64,000 nucleotides of DNA from Hyalella azteca. Its lineage: Eukaryota > Arthropoda > Malacostraca > Amphipoda > Hyalellidae. Positions 24,001-36,000 of the stretch are shown piece by piece (position 1 is the stretch's first letter; every line of letters begins with the position of its first letter). Position numbers and translations under genes: made by a program. Under the pieces are notes generated by a model. It made no database searches and was not told the origin of the DNA. It worked only from the letters and a program-made list of their open reading frames with translations. Where the stretch lies: positions 139,450 through 203,449 of the forward strand of contig NW_025935762.1 in assembly GCF_000764305.2 (NCBI RefSeq), in the 5' to 3' direction.

Positions 24001-27000
24001 GCAATGATTGCTCTAACATATACTTTTGTCAAATTAAATTCAGTGCAATTAGAATGCACGCCATGGGCTGGTCCTTTCTTACCCCATGAAGGCTGCGATC
24101 CTGTCTTACCCCATTTGACTATAATGGCTTCAAAGATATAGTTTTTCTTGCTTGTAGATTCGTGTGGCCTATTGTAACTATTGCTTACTTTTATCAACAA
24201 ACTCTTCAGCACCTGAGGATTCTTGGAGAACAACTTAGAACCACAACTTGTGACTTCCTGAACTGTTAGTCAAGAGCATGTCTTGCAATGACTCATAGAA
24301 ATAAATTTTGACCTCATGTTTCTTTGTAGTTACAAACTTAACTGAAGTTGTCACTTTGAATTTGTTCCTGTCTATTTATGCAAACTGTTGAACAAATTGA
24401 ATCAATTTTGGGGAAATGTTAAATGTGAAATCAATTTTGATGTTACATAATGCAGACTAGTTTTACTGTTTATGGGTTCAAGTATATATTAGTGGTGCTA
24501 TTTTTCACTCCTTGATTGTGGAGCATTGGAGTAGATACTGTAGCACATATTGGCCTTGCATGATTTTCTTGAATCTAGAAAGGCACTTCTATGAATAATT
24601 GTCTCAGATTACCATCATTTTCAGGCTATTAGGCTTATGATAACTTCTGACTGCGTTTTTTGGTCAACAGAATCTTTGAAGCATGAACTGATGATGAACC
24701 CATTGCACCACTCATACACTGGCACTGCCCTTCATTTGGCTGTGCAGCTTGGTGAAAAACAACAGGCACAGCAGATCATCAGTCAGTTACTTTGTTTAAT
24801 ACAAATATAATCTTGCTCATAATAATTTGAAAAAAAATTATTTATCACAATTGAGTGACTAAATAACAAGGAATAACTATAATTAGAGCATTTCAAACTA
24901 AATTTTAGATTTATGTATGCATTTTTGATAATGTAGTGATGCTATAATTTAATAAGGAAATAGATTTTTGTCCGAAATAATTTTTTCTTTGTATGATTTC
25001 ATATGTGATATGGATCACATGGATCACTTTATATTATTTCTGCTTATCTAACCCCAAGTGTTGGCCCTGATGGCAGGAGTACACTGTATGTTGCTGTCAT
25101 AGGTGGCAATAAGGAACTTGTTGAATTATTTTGCAGGCAGTGTTGGTTGTGCAACCATGGGTGTTGGTCCTGATGGCAGGAGTACCTTGTCTGTTGCTGT
25201 CATAGGAGGCAATAAGGAACTTGTTAAGCTATTTTGCAGGCAGTGTTGGTTGTGCAACCATGGGTGTTGGTCCTGATGGCAGGAGTACACTGTCTGTTGC
25301 TGTCATAGGAGGCAATAAGGAACTTCTCGAGCTCCTCCTTAAAAACGGAGCCTCACTTACAGTGGCTGATGCAAATGGATGCACGCCAGTACATCACGCT
25401 GCTTCAAAGGTAAGTTTCTTGCTAATACCTTGAGAATTATACACATTCTGAACTACAGTAGAACTTACCTTGAAATTGCATTCAAATTGTGTAGGTACAT
25501 GACAGAGATAAAATCTAAGTTCCTTAATTCTGGTTATTTGTAATGACTTATTGGTTTTCTTGGCTTCAAATGTCACCAAATATTATGTATATGAATAATG
25601 ATTTTGTTCATCATTATTGTTCATCTGGATACAATTGTTCATCCTCATTTTAAGGCTCTGGATGGCTGCCTAAAGATACTATTGAACTACTGCGAAGCAC
25701 AAGGCATCAGTGCTGCCCAAGTAGCGCTTTGGTCTGATAGTAACAAAGTTACACCTCTGCATCTCAGCACCACTACTTCCTCTACTAAGTGTCTTGTGAT
25801 GCTCCTGAAGCATCTGGAGCCTGGCAAGCTCGACCCACGTGATAAAAATGAGGCGAGTCCATCACTAGCACAGAAATTTAACTTACCATATATCTCGTTT
25901 CAAATAAATATGCTGCATTGTGTTTTGGTTGTAATGTGGTTTTTAATGTTAATTTATTTATACATTTTCTTCTATGTTTGGAATGCATGGTGGTTACTAA
26001 TTATAAATTAAAAGTTCTTTAACATAATTGTTATGACATTAAAACAAGAAGCTTGTAATCCTTGAATGTTTTGCGCTTATCTACATGATAATTATGAATT
26101 CAGCATTTTAATATATGATTGCATTACCATCAAGAAAATATTGCTATAAATTACATCATATCATAAGAGTGTGTCAATAATACAGTATAAGAGAGAAAAG
26201 AGTTCATATTGATAGAATAACTTGACATGTGTAGCATTATTGTACTGAGCAGTATACTCCCCTACACTGGGCTGCGCGGTATGCTAATGACGCTGCCATC
26301 TCTCTGTTGCTGCGCCATGGCGCCAACTGCCACACGCCTAATGCCTTCCGACAGACGCCACTACATTGTGCTGTGTGGCAACCTAATACCAAGAGGCACT
26401 CAGGGTACTTCAGCTCTCTTTACTCATGCTTGCTTTTGGTTGAATAACAGTCTGGCTTTAATCAGCAAAATAGGATCAAATGTAACCCATCATTTTTGTA
26501 AATTTCAATAACAAATTTCATTATTTCCATGGTTCACTTAGGGTAAATTAACTCCTGGTGTAATTATTGTTTTTTTTTTGTGATGCTGGGCATGAATATT
26601 TTTCTTCATATATTATTCTATATAAACAGAGTTGACAACATTCTTGAAGGCTCAACAATCATTCTGTTGCTAGTAGTTGAATTGGGTAAACTAGTGTTCA
26701 GTATTGGGAAACACTAGTTTGTAAAGAGCATCTCAACTGAGATCCATTATTGGTTTGAGATTATTATTCAAGCTGTATTGATTTGTATTATTCTTTGCAT
26801 TATTGCTCAAAGTCTTGAAAGCTTGTTGCTTGCATTCATTTGAAGCATGTGCAGGAGTTGACTGGCAAGCATTCGATCTTTGCCTAGCTTTAGAGTTCTT
26901 AATATGCCACCCTTGGCGGCCACAAGCTTTGTCTTGCTAGCTAGACGTGTCCACTACATCATGACGCAGTTAACTTGGATTTGCTGTTATTTATTTATTA

Positions 27001-30000
27001 ACATGGTTCTTGTAGATAGAAGCAACACAAATGGGTTTTGCTCTTTGCTTGTAGCATTAACAATTGAAAAAAGGCCGTTGCATTTGATGGTAGGATATAT
27101 ACATTATTGTTTGGCCACTTCATTGATGTATAATTTAGGTTAAAACTTCTCAAATTTTGTGCAAAGATGTAGCATGTACTGCCATGCAAATAAAAGCTAA
27201 TAGAAATAATTATTGCTTCCTGTTGTGTTTAAATTAATTAGAATTTTGATTGATTATCTTTATTGCTTCTTTAGTTATAAATCCATTACACACTCTATGA
27301 TCAGTACATGTATTTTTAATGACAAAGCACTCATGACAAAATGTGAGCTCACATTAATTTTTACCAATCCCTCACTACCGTTCTTAACCATTCTCCAAGC
27401 AGTGAAGGACAAGTGCAGCCAGGCAGCAATGCAGCCAATTCTTGTGAGACAGAACAACTGGAGTGTATTACTAAGCTGCTGCTTGCTGCTCCCAGTATCA
27501 TAACTTGGCAGGTTAGTTCTATTTAGAATCCTTTTATACTCAGTAATTTGTTGTGAGACTGTGCAACTGAACAGTATTAAAACATGATGTGCTACCTTTT
27601 GTACATATTCAATTACTCCATCTCTGCTGGTTACTTCCCGACTCACTTAATAACGCCATCATGATCTCCCTCCCCAAACCCAACACATTACAACACCAAG
27701 TACAAAACTACAGACCAATTTCATCATTATATACACATCAGAATCTTTTGGACAATATACTCACTAACAGACTATATGAACACCTCACCATCCACAACAT
27801 ACACAGCACTAGACGACATGGCTTTAGGAAACACAGAGGGACAGGTACAGCACTAGCCACACTCCACAAAACACTTGTCAAAATAACAGCACAAAGATAC
27901 ACCACCGACATAGTGCTCGGCGAGGTGACCAAAGCCTTCGAGAAGGTTTGGCACGCTGGACTACAACACGAAATAATCCAACTCAACCTCTACCCATCCT
28001 TCACTAAAACACTTGCAGACTACCTCGCAGAGAACAGCATCCATCAGAATAGGCAACTATACTATCCTTAGTATCCTTAGTATTTGTTTGGGACATAGCA
28101 GTCCCAGGCCACGATGGATCGCCGCCTCTGATTATCGTTCATCCGCCCTCATTTGGGCCAAATGATGCACGATGCTGTTGCTTGCTTCTCGCCACTGGTA
28201 GTGTTGCAGGGGAGGTCGATCTGGGATTGTGCTCAGGAGCACGTCTAGTTGTCTCTTGAAGGTCTCCAAGGTGAACTCCCCCTCTCTTAGATCCCTTGGT
28301 AGGGCGTTGAACAGCTTTGGCCCTGCCAAGGAAAGCGATCCTTCCCGCAAGGATTGAAATCTGACTGCGGATCTGTTACGCAGGGGAGGGATCTTGCACA
28401 GTCTCCCCCTTCTCTCATTGTGATATGTCTGAATCCTGAAGGTCTCGCTCTCGAAGTTTGGCACCATTCCGGTTATAATTTCCCATGTGTACAGAATGAC
28501 ATACCTCTCCCGTCTCCTCTGCAGTGAGTACAGACTCAGTTGCTGTAACCTCTCCCAGTAGTTAAAATTCTCCATCCCTCTGATCCTGGAAGTAAAGGTT
28601 CGTTGGACTCCTTCCAGTTGCCGTATTGCGCCTAGTGTGAACGGAGTCCAGAGCTGGCAGCAGTATTCAAGGATAGGTATTACAAGGGTTCTGAAGAGTG
28701 TGATCATTGGTTCCGCTTCTCGTTCTGAACGTCCGCCATCCACCCCATTTGTCGTCTACCATTTGCGGTTATTGCCGGTATGTGATCACCAAAATTGACT
28801 TGATTTTTCATCAACACTCCTAGATCGCGAACGAGTCACTTCTCTTCGATTTCCGAGTTGTCAGGTGCCAGACAGCGGTGATCCATTCCAGCTCTTCGGG
28901 TTCCTCTGTACCTCAGGACCTCAAACTTGGTCCCGTTGAACTGCATGTTGTTCACTAGGGCCCAGTCATATATTGCAGAGAGGTCTTCTTGCAACCTCTC
29001 ACTGTCCGTGATGGTCATTAATATCCTGGTGTCGTCCGCGGATGACGATGCAGTGGCGTGGTTCACTGCCACATCTATGTCGGCGATGTGGATGAGGAAG
29101 AGGATTGGGCCGAGTACCGTTCCCTGTGGTACTCCACTCTTCACCCTAGCCACGCTCGATCTCGAGCCTCCAACAACTACAGCTTGTAGTCTTTCTGTTA
29201 GGAAGCTGTGGATCCATGCCAGCAATTCACCTCCGACTCCCCGCAGTCTTAATTTTCTGAAGAGCACTCCATGGTCGACTTTGTCAAACGCTTTCGTGAA
29301 GTCCCAATACACCACGTCCACCCCGGCTCCCTCCTCCAGCATGGCCAGGATTTGGTGGTGATGCTCCAGTAACTGAGACAAACAGGAACGATTTTGTCTA
29401 AAACCGTGTTGCCTTCTGTTGAAAAGGTCAGCGTCTTCCATGTACTGCACCAACCTTCTCAAATACTTTGATTACGTGTGATGTTAATGTAACCGGCCTG
29501 TAATTTTGGGGTTTGTCTCTTGCAACTCCTTTGTAGATAGGGGTAATTAGCCTTAATTTAAGGTCACTTGGGACATTTCCTTCTCTCAATTGTGTTTTCC
29601 AGAGCAAAGTCAGAGGGTCCTTTAGTGCACCGACACATCTTTTCAGTAATACTGCAGGGACCCCATCCGGCCCGGGAGCCGAATACGTAGATAATTCTTG
29701 GATACTCCTCTCTGAATCCGGCGTTTCAAACTCAATGCTCGTCAGTTTCCGATCCCCTGGAAGTTCTTGAATGACTCCAATTTCGTTCTCCTGCCTTGAG
29801 TATTGGGGTTCGCTGAATACTTTTTCAAATTGAGCTCCCAGAAGTTCGCACATGCCCTTGTCGTCTCCAACAAGGACATCGTTATTTTTCAGAGGCCCCA
29901 CTGAGGCTCTGATTTTGGCCTTTGACCGGGCATATTTGTAGAAATATTTGAAATTCTCTCGAAAGGCAGACACCGCTTGCACCTCTGCAATTTGTTGCTT

Positions 30001-33000
30001 GGCCTCGTGTGAGTCCTGCAACTGTCGTTCAGTTTCCTTAATTTTAACCTTTAGATGTTTCAGCCTCTGCCTCTCAATATTCCCGGAGGCATCCGTTATC
30101 TGGTTGTTCAAGCTCGCTCGTTTTCTCATAAGGATCCGTCTGTCCCTCGGAATTATGTGGCGTTTGGGGGTCGTTTTTTCCGGCGTGTGACGCTCGCATA
30201 CCTGCAGTAATACTTCGCATAGTTTGTTGTACTTATTTTCGGCGTTTAATTCAAGGAATTCAGATCTCCAGTCAATTTCGAGGAGTTCGTTCCCAATGGC
30301 CTCCCAGTCTCTTCTTCGATGATGAAAATTTAGCCCAGCTAGCCCCTCTCGAGGTTCCCCTCTCAATTGTTTTCTTGACCACCACTAGTCGATGGTCAGA
30401 CAGTGTGGTCTCCTCAACACGAATATCAGCAACCAGTTCTTCATTGCTGGTGAAGAATAGATCCAGGATATTATGTTCTCTTGTTGGCACCAGAACCTGT
30501 TGGCTTAGCAAGTGCTCCCTAGCTAATCGAAGTAGTTGTGTTGCCTGGTTTCTGGTGTGATTCCTGCGCCGTTCTGCACAGTCCAAGTTTGGCCATTGTA
30601 TGTGTGGTAGGTTAAAATCTCCCGCAACCACAATATTTGGAGAAGGTTCACCTAAGTTGGCAACCTCTGTTTCTATTCTATCAAGAGTTTCATTGAATTT
30701 TTCAGGCGGGCAGTCAGGTGGTCGGTATACGATAGCTATGCACAGATGGAGGTGGGGAGTGTATACATAGTATAGCATGTTCCACATATCCATTAGAGCC
30801 TAAATGCAGGGGAACTGTTTTTGCCGCGAGGAAGTTTCTGAGGTAGACTATAACGCCTCCTTTTCTTCTCCCTTCTTTTCGATCTGCTTGGTAATGTTGA
30901 AAGCCTTTCATCTCGATTTCTCCATCTTGGATATCTTCTCTTAGGTGTGACTCGGTTAAGGCAAGCATGATTATTCCTTCCGTCTCAGCAATTTCTTTAA
31001 GTACGCCGATCTTGTGGCGTTTTCTTCTTGGGAAGAGCCCCTCTATATTAGCTATCATGATGCTAGACTCTTCCCTTCCTTGCGTCCTTAGTTGCTGTAA
31101 CACTGCACTGCCAGGGATCTCTGGCTCTGCAGCTGTTGCTGTGATTTCTGCTGTTGTTCGTGCAATGTCAACAACTGCTGCATTTGTTGTTGAATCTGAT
31201 CTACTTGCCTCTGTAGGCCTAAAAAATGGCTGCGCTTGATATCGAGTCCTGTTTGTTCTTCTTCACTCCGGTAGGTTGTGTTGGCCAGTGCGGAAATTTT
31301 TGGAACTGCTCTGTACTTTTGATTTCGATAGATTCGCCCTTCCCAGAACTGATTTTTTTAACCATGTAATTTCTTTCTGATGTTTAGGGTTTGGCAGTAT
31401 AATCTATCCTGTGTTCCGAGGAGGAACTATCAGGGTCACGTCTCTCTTCGGCATTATCACTTAACTGCAGGTTGAGTTTACGGTGGTGAAACCGACTGGA
31501 ATCACGTTTGCAAGCTACATTTTTAATACCAGTATTCCAGCATAGGAACGGATGGTAATATTGACAGTCTCTCCCTTTTTTGCATCCGCGTTGGTTTTTG
31601 CTTCCAAATGTTGCAAATTTTTGACAGATCTTAGGGTGAGGATAGTTACAGTTCATTTCTTCATTCTCCCCATCGCACTTGCCCTGAAGATATCTCCAGC
31701 AAATGCGTTTCTTAACAGTTAAATGCTTCTTGTTTGAGGCATTTAAAGAAGAGAGGGGAGGGGCAATGCCACGGTCAAGGGTCGGGGTAGGCGGAGCATG
31801 TCGGGCAGCAGTGAGGGATTCAGGGGAGGGAGTGAGGGGAGTTGAGGGAGTAAGGGGAGTTGAGGGAGTGAGGGGAGTTGAGGGAGTAAGGGGAGTTGAG
31901 GGAGTGAGGGGAGTTGAGGGAGTAAGGGGAGTTGAGGGAGTGAGGGGAGTTGAGGGTAGCTGCATCTTAGTCAAACAGAGAGACCCATTCATGATAGGCC
32001 TTCTTCTCTTGGACGCTCGAACTGTTTGCACACTCTGCATGGCTTCTTTCACCCACCCCTCGTTCATAACGCATTTTCTACTCATGAATGATGTTCTCGT
32101 TTTTAAATATCTTGCAAATTGGTATTCTGGAAGTAGTGAACATTCGAAGTGACAAAATTGTCTGCATGTGTTACATCTTAGTGCCAATTGTCCAAAATTG
32201 CATTTGTTGCATTCCAGGCATTCTCCGGCAGGTTTACTAGCACAGACTTTGGCTGCCATGTTTCACAATCAATTGGTAACTCACTCACTTTTTACTGACT
32301 TTACTTAATTCCAGACTATTCATTGGAACACTTCAGTATAGTACGAGGCAACAGAATTAAATCGTACTAAATTTTTTCTCAATCAATCGTTACCCACACT
32401 CTATTTTTAATGGCTGTACTCAGTATTTCAATCAATTGTTACTTGCACTCAATTTTTTACTGACTTTACTTAATTCCAGACTATTCACTGGAACACTTCA
32501 GTACAGAATGCAATAACACAGTTGAACTGGCAAAATTAAATGAAACCGGCGGACTGCACGCGACACCAAACGTCCGTTCGCCACGCTGCCACAACAACAA
32601 GACTAGGAACTAACTAGGTCCTATAATGGAATTCCACTTAGGTGTCCCACAATGGGATTGTCTCTCCCCCACACTACAGCTTCTATGCACATGACCTCCC
32701 ACCACCACAACCCAACACACATTACATAGCATTTGCGGACAACATAACACAAATAATGACAGGATGCTTCAAGCCTAACTATGCTGCACTACAAACACAA
32801 CATGCCATCCAACAGATAAACACATTTGAAAACAAATGGCTAATTAGGACCAACCGTACAAAGTTCAAAATCATCCCCATCACTAGACAAAAATCATCTG
32901 ACATATTCATAGACAACACTCACTATCCATACACGTACAACATGGTTTACAACACATGGTTTAATGTCCCAAGTAACAGTTAGGAAAGTAATGGCCCTTG

Positions 33001-36000
33001 CAAATCTGCATAAAATATACAGAGACTACCACCTTCCTTCAAACATACAATGCACTCTATACCTCACCTATGTTATGTCAGCTCTCATTTATCCCCCAAT
33101 ATCCCAACTGCAGAAAATCCAAAATTATGCACTGAAACTCATCATGAACACACACTGGTCCGACTTCATATCCTCCCAAGCACTACAGAAACAATGCAGC
33201 ATTCCCACAATAAACACAGTCCTCCACCAACAAGCACGCAAAACCTGGTCCACCATCAAAACATATGATCCCCAACTCTTCAATCAACTTACATTGGGCC
33301 CAGACGGTATAACAAGGCAGCACCAGCTATTCAAAAGCTCTAAATTACATGCACTAGGTCCCCCACCTCCACCCGTGTACAAATAACAAGACAGCGGACC
33401 GTACTGCACCCAGACGGCAGTTTTTCCATCACGTTTGGGTGTAGCTGGTCCCAAAAACAACGCACGTCATCCAATTCACTATCATGCTGAGTGCTGACTG
33501 ACTGACGCGACTCACTGAGAGTGGTGACGCACAGGAAAAACAAGACCCAAAAACCCAGCACGAAATAAATCAACTAACCCTCTAACTCCCCGCCAAGTCC
33601 TGAGTGACCCACCCACCACATTCACCTTTATCATTACCAACCATCATCAACATCATTACCCCCTCTTCATCATATCATCTGAGAAAAAAACTATAAAACT
33701 TGAAAAAGTGAGACTGCATGTAAATAGTGAGACTACTGTGAGAGCACTCATCATTTTTATTTTTTTAACTCTGCTCAAATGTAAATAATGTAGATAAAGT
33801 ACCACCACACTCCCACCACCGACCCACTTGAACCGTCCAAAACCAGACCGGTTTCCAACCCCAAACAATCTTCACTCACCTCTAACCAATCCAATCATGC
33901 GCACTGTGCCTTTTCATCTGCTACTGTCTTTTGCATTTCTCCTTCCTCTTTCTGGCCACTCTGCCACCTCTTGTTCTCATCCACTCTTGCCAAGTGGCAC
34001 CACAACAAAGAGTGTAGGATTGCTAAACTGCTCTTTGCTGCTCATTGTAACTTGCATGTTAGTTCTATTCATTTATTTTTCTGACCCTTTATAGACATGA
34101 ACGCAACTGTGAGTATCATTTCATGAATTGAGAGTTTATATTTCTCAATACTTCTTTGAATTGAATGAATAGATATAATTATACCTTGAACAATGCCTGC
34201 CTCTCCACTTTATGTGTAAGGTAAAAATTAGTGAGGCCTATTTCTCCTCTAAAAAATGAGATGGAAGTGAAATAAAAATTAATTTTTAAGTGAAGCTGCC
34301 CAAGAAATGAAGCGGCTGAAATTCCAGTGGATTCTTTGATCAAACGATGTCAATCTTGCTAGTGCCAAAAGCCATATTTATTTTTTATTTTTGAAGAGGA
34401 AGTGCCTTAACGTGCATTGCGTTTATTTCAAAATATTATCAATAAAAAAGGTACAATTTTGAATATTATTGAAGTAAGTACAATAATTACATTAGAACAA
34501 CCTATTGAAATTTGGTTTATGTTCAATCAATGCAAAGCATCGCTTCTTCTACCTTAAGATTTAGATTTTGGAAATAGATGTGGTATTGCCGGAACTTCTA
34601 TTCTATTCTATTCTATTTGTGCTTACATTGGCAGGACTGCAAAGGCTGGACTGCACTGCATGTGGCTGCGGCTCAGCCAAGTTTTGCTGTCATACAGTTG
34701 CTGCTGCAGCGCTGGCCTCCATCACTTGGCTGTAGTCCCAATGACCACAACTTCAGAACTCCTCTTCACATGGCCGCCATCAGGTACAGTTGCTGCTGCA
34801 GCGCTGGCCTCCATCACTTGGCTGTAGTCCCAATGACCACAACTTCAGAACTCCTCTTCACATGGCCGCCATCAGGTACAGTTGCTGCACTCCTCTTCAC
34901 ATGGCCGCCATCAGGTACAGTTGCTGCTGCAGCGCCAGCATCTTGATGACGTTTGACCATTTTGGTATTTCCATCAAGGTTGAACAGAACTATTGTATTG
35001 CTCTAGTGAGGTGTTCCTTCTTCTCCTCAAAATGTTGTTTAATTCACTTATACTGGTCCTCACAATATGTTACAATGATGTTATGTGTTACCTAGGATAC
35101 CTACTTATGAGTGGGATCATTGAAATGCTAGGTACCTAACCTAACCTAACCTTAGTATCTGACACTCTGCTAATGGACTTCAACATCCCCCTTCAACATC
35201 CCCTTCAACATCCCCATCTTAACCCATTAATGCCTAGCGGTCCCATTTGGAACCAGCGGGCAAAATGGATTCCTAATAAAATTGTAAAATCAAATAAATA
35301 TACAAGTGGATGCGTAGGTTTGACACACATCTTCTTGTACATATTCTGCACCGACTATGCCCTGTTCAGATAACATTAAAAGAATATAAGAACCAGGTTT
35401 CATTCAGGACGGCTTTATATCATAGCCAAGAAAGGTGAGTAATTCTTTCCAAAAATAAAGTGAGTGAGCATTTTTAATGCTGTATATGGTATTATGAGTT
35501 ATAATGTTTCTAAAGTCATTAGATCATGAAACATTTAGACCAGTTCCATATGGGACCAAGATATAATTTTTCACATGCAACGAAAAAGAAATATTTTAAC
35601 ATATTTTTTTATTTATTACCATCACAAGTGATAATATTCTCACAGGAAACGAAAAAAATCAGAAAATAATTCTCGGCATTAATGGGTTAATATGTACATC
35701 CGCTGTTACTTACAATACAGTGATGGCGGTGTTGCAGGGGACGGTATGACGCGATGCAGGCGCTGTTACTTACAATACAGTGATGGCGGTGTTGCAGGGG
35801 ACGGTATGACGCGATGCAGGCGCTGTTACTTACAATACAGTGATGGCGGTGTTGCAGGGGACGGTATGACGCGATGCAGGCGCTGTTACTTACAATACAG
35901 TGATGGCGGTGTTGCAGGGGACGGTATGACGCGATGCAGGCGCTGTTACTTACAATACAGTGATGGCGGTGTTGCAGGGGACGGTATGACGCGATGCAGG

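Larger units (their letters stand above)
28076..32630 (-). mobile_element. Near-complete CR1-like LINE on the minus strand
   Basis: In minus-strand order: 5' UTR, ORF1 (32259-31384), ORF2 with endonuclease (31103-30272), linker and reverse transcriptase (30366-28836) and the C-terminal domain (28743-28132), then a short 3' UTR. The 3' UTR has a hairpin (TGGGAC/GTCCCA at 28,089-28,106) and ends in an ATACTAAGG repeat. Total length about 4.55 kb, normal for CR1-type elements. It interrupts an older plus-strand LINE inside intron 6 of the inversin-like gene. The element is only mildly decayed, which suggests a recent insertion. Confidence 0.87.

Noticed and set aside
26227..26511. Open frame MCSIIVLSSILPYTGLRGML
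   Set aside because: Wrong frame over exon 5 of the inversin-like gene; the ankyrin frame is offset.
33828..34094. Small ORF with a hydrophobic C-terminus resembling a membrane peptide
   Set aside because: Overlaps LINE 3' sequence and a diverged exon copy; no family and no splice support.
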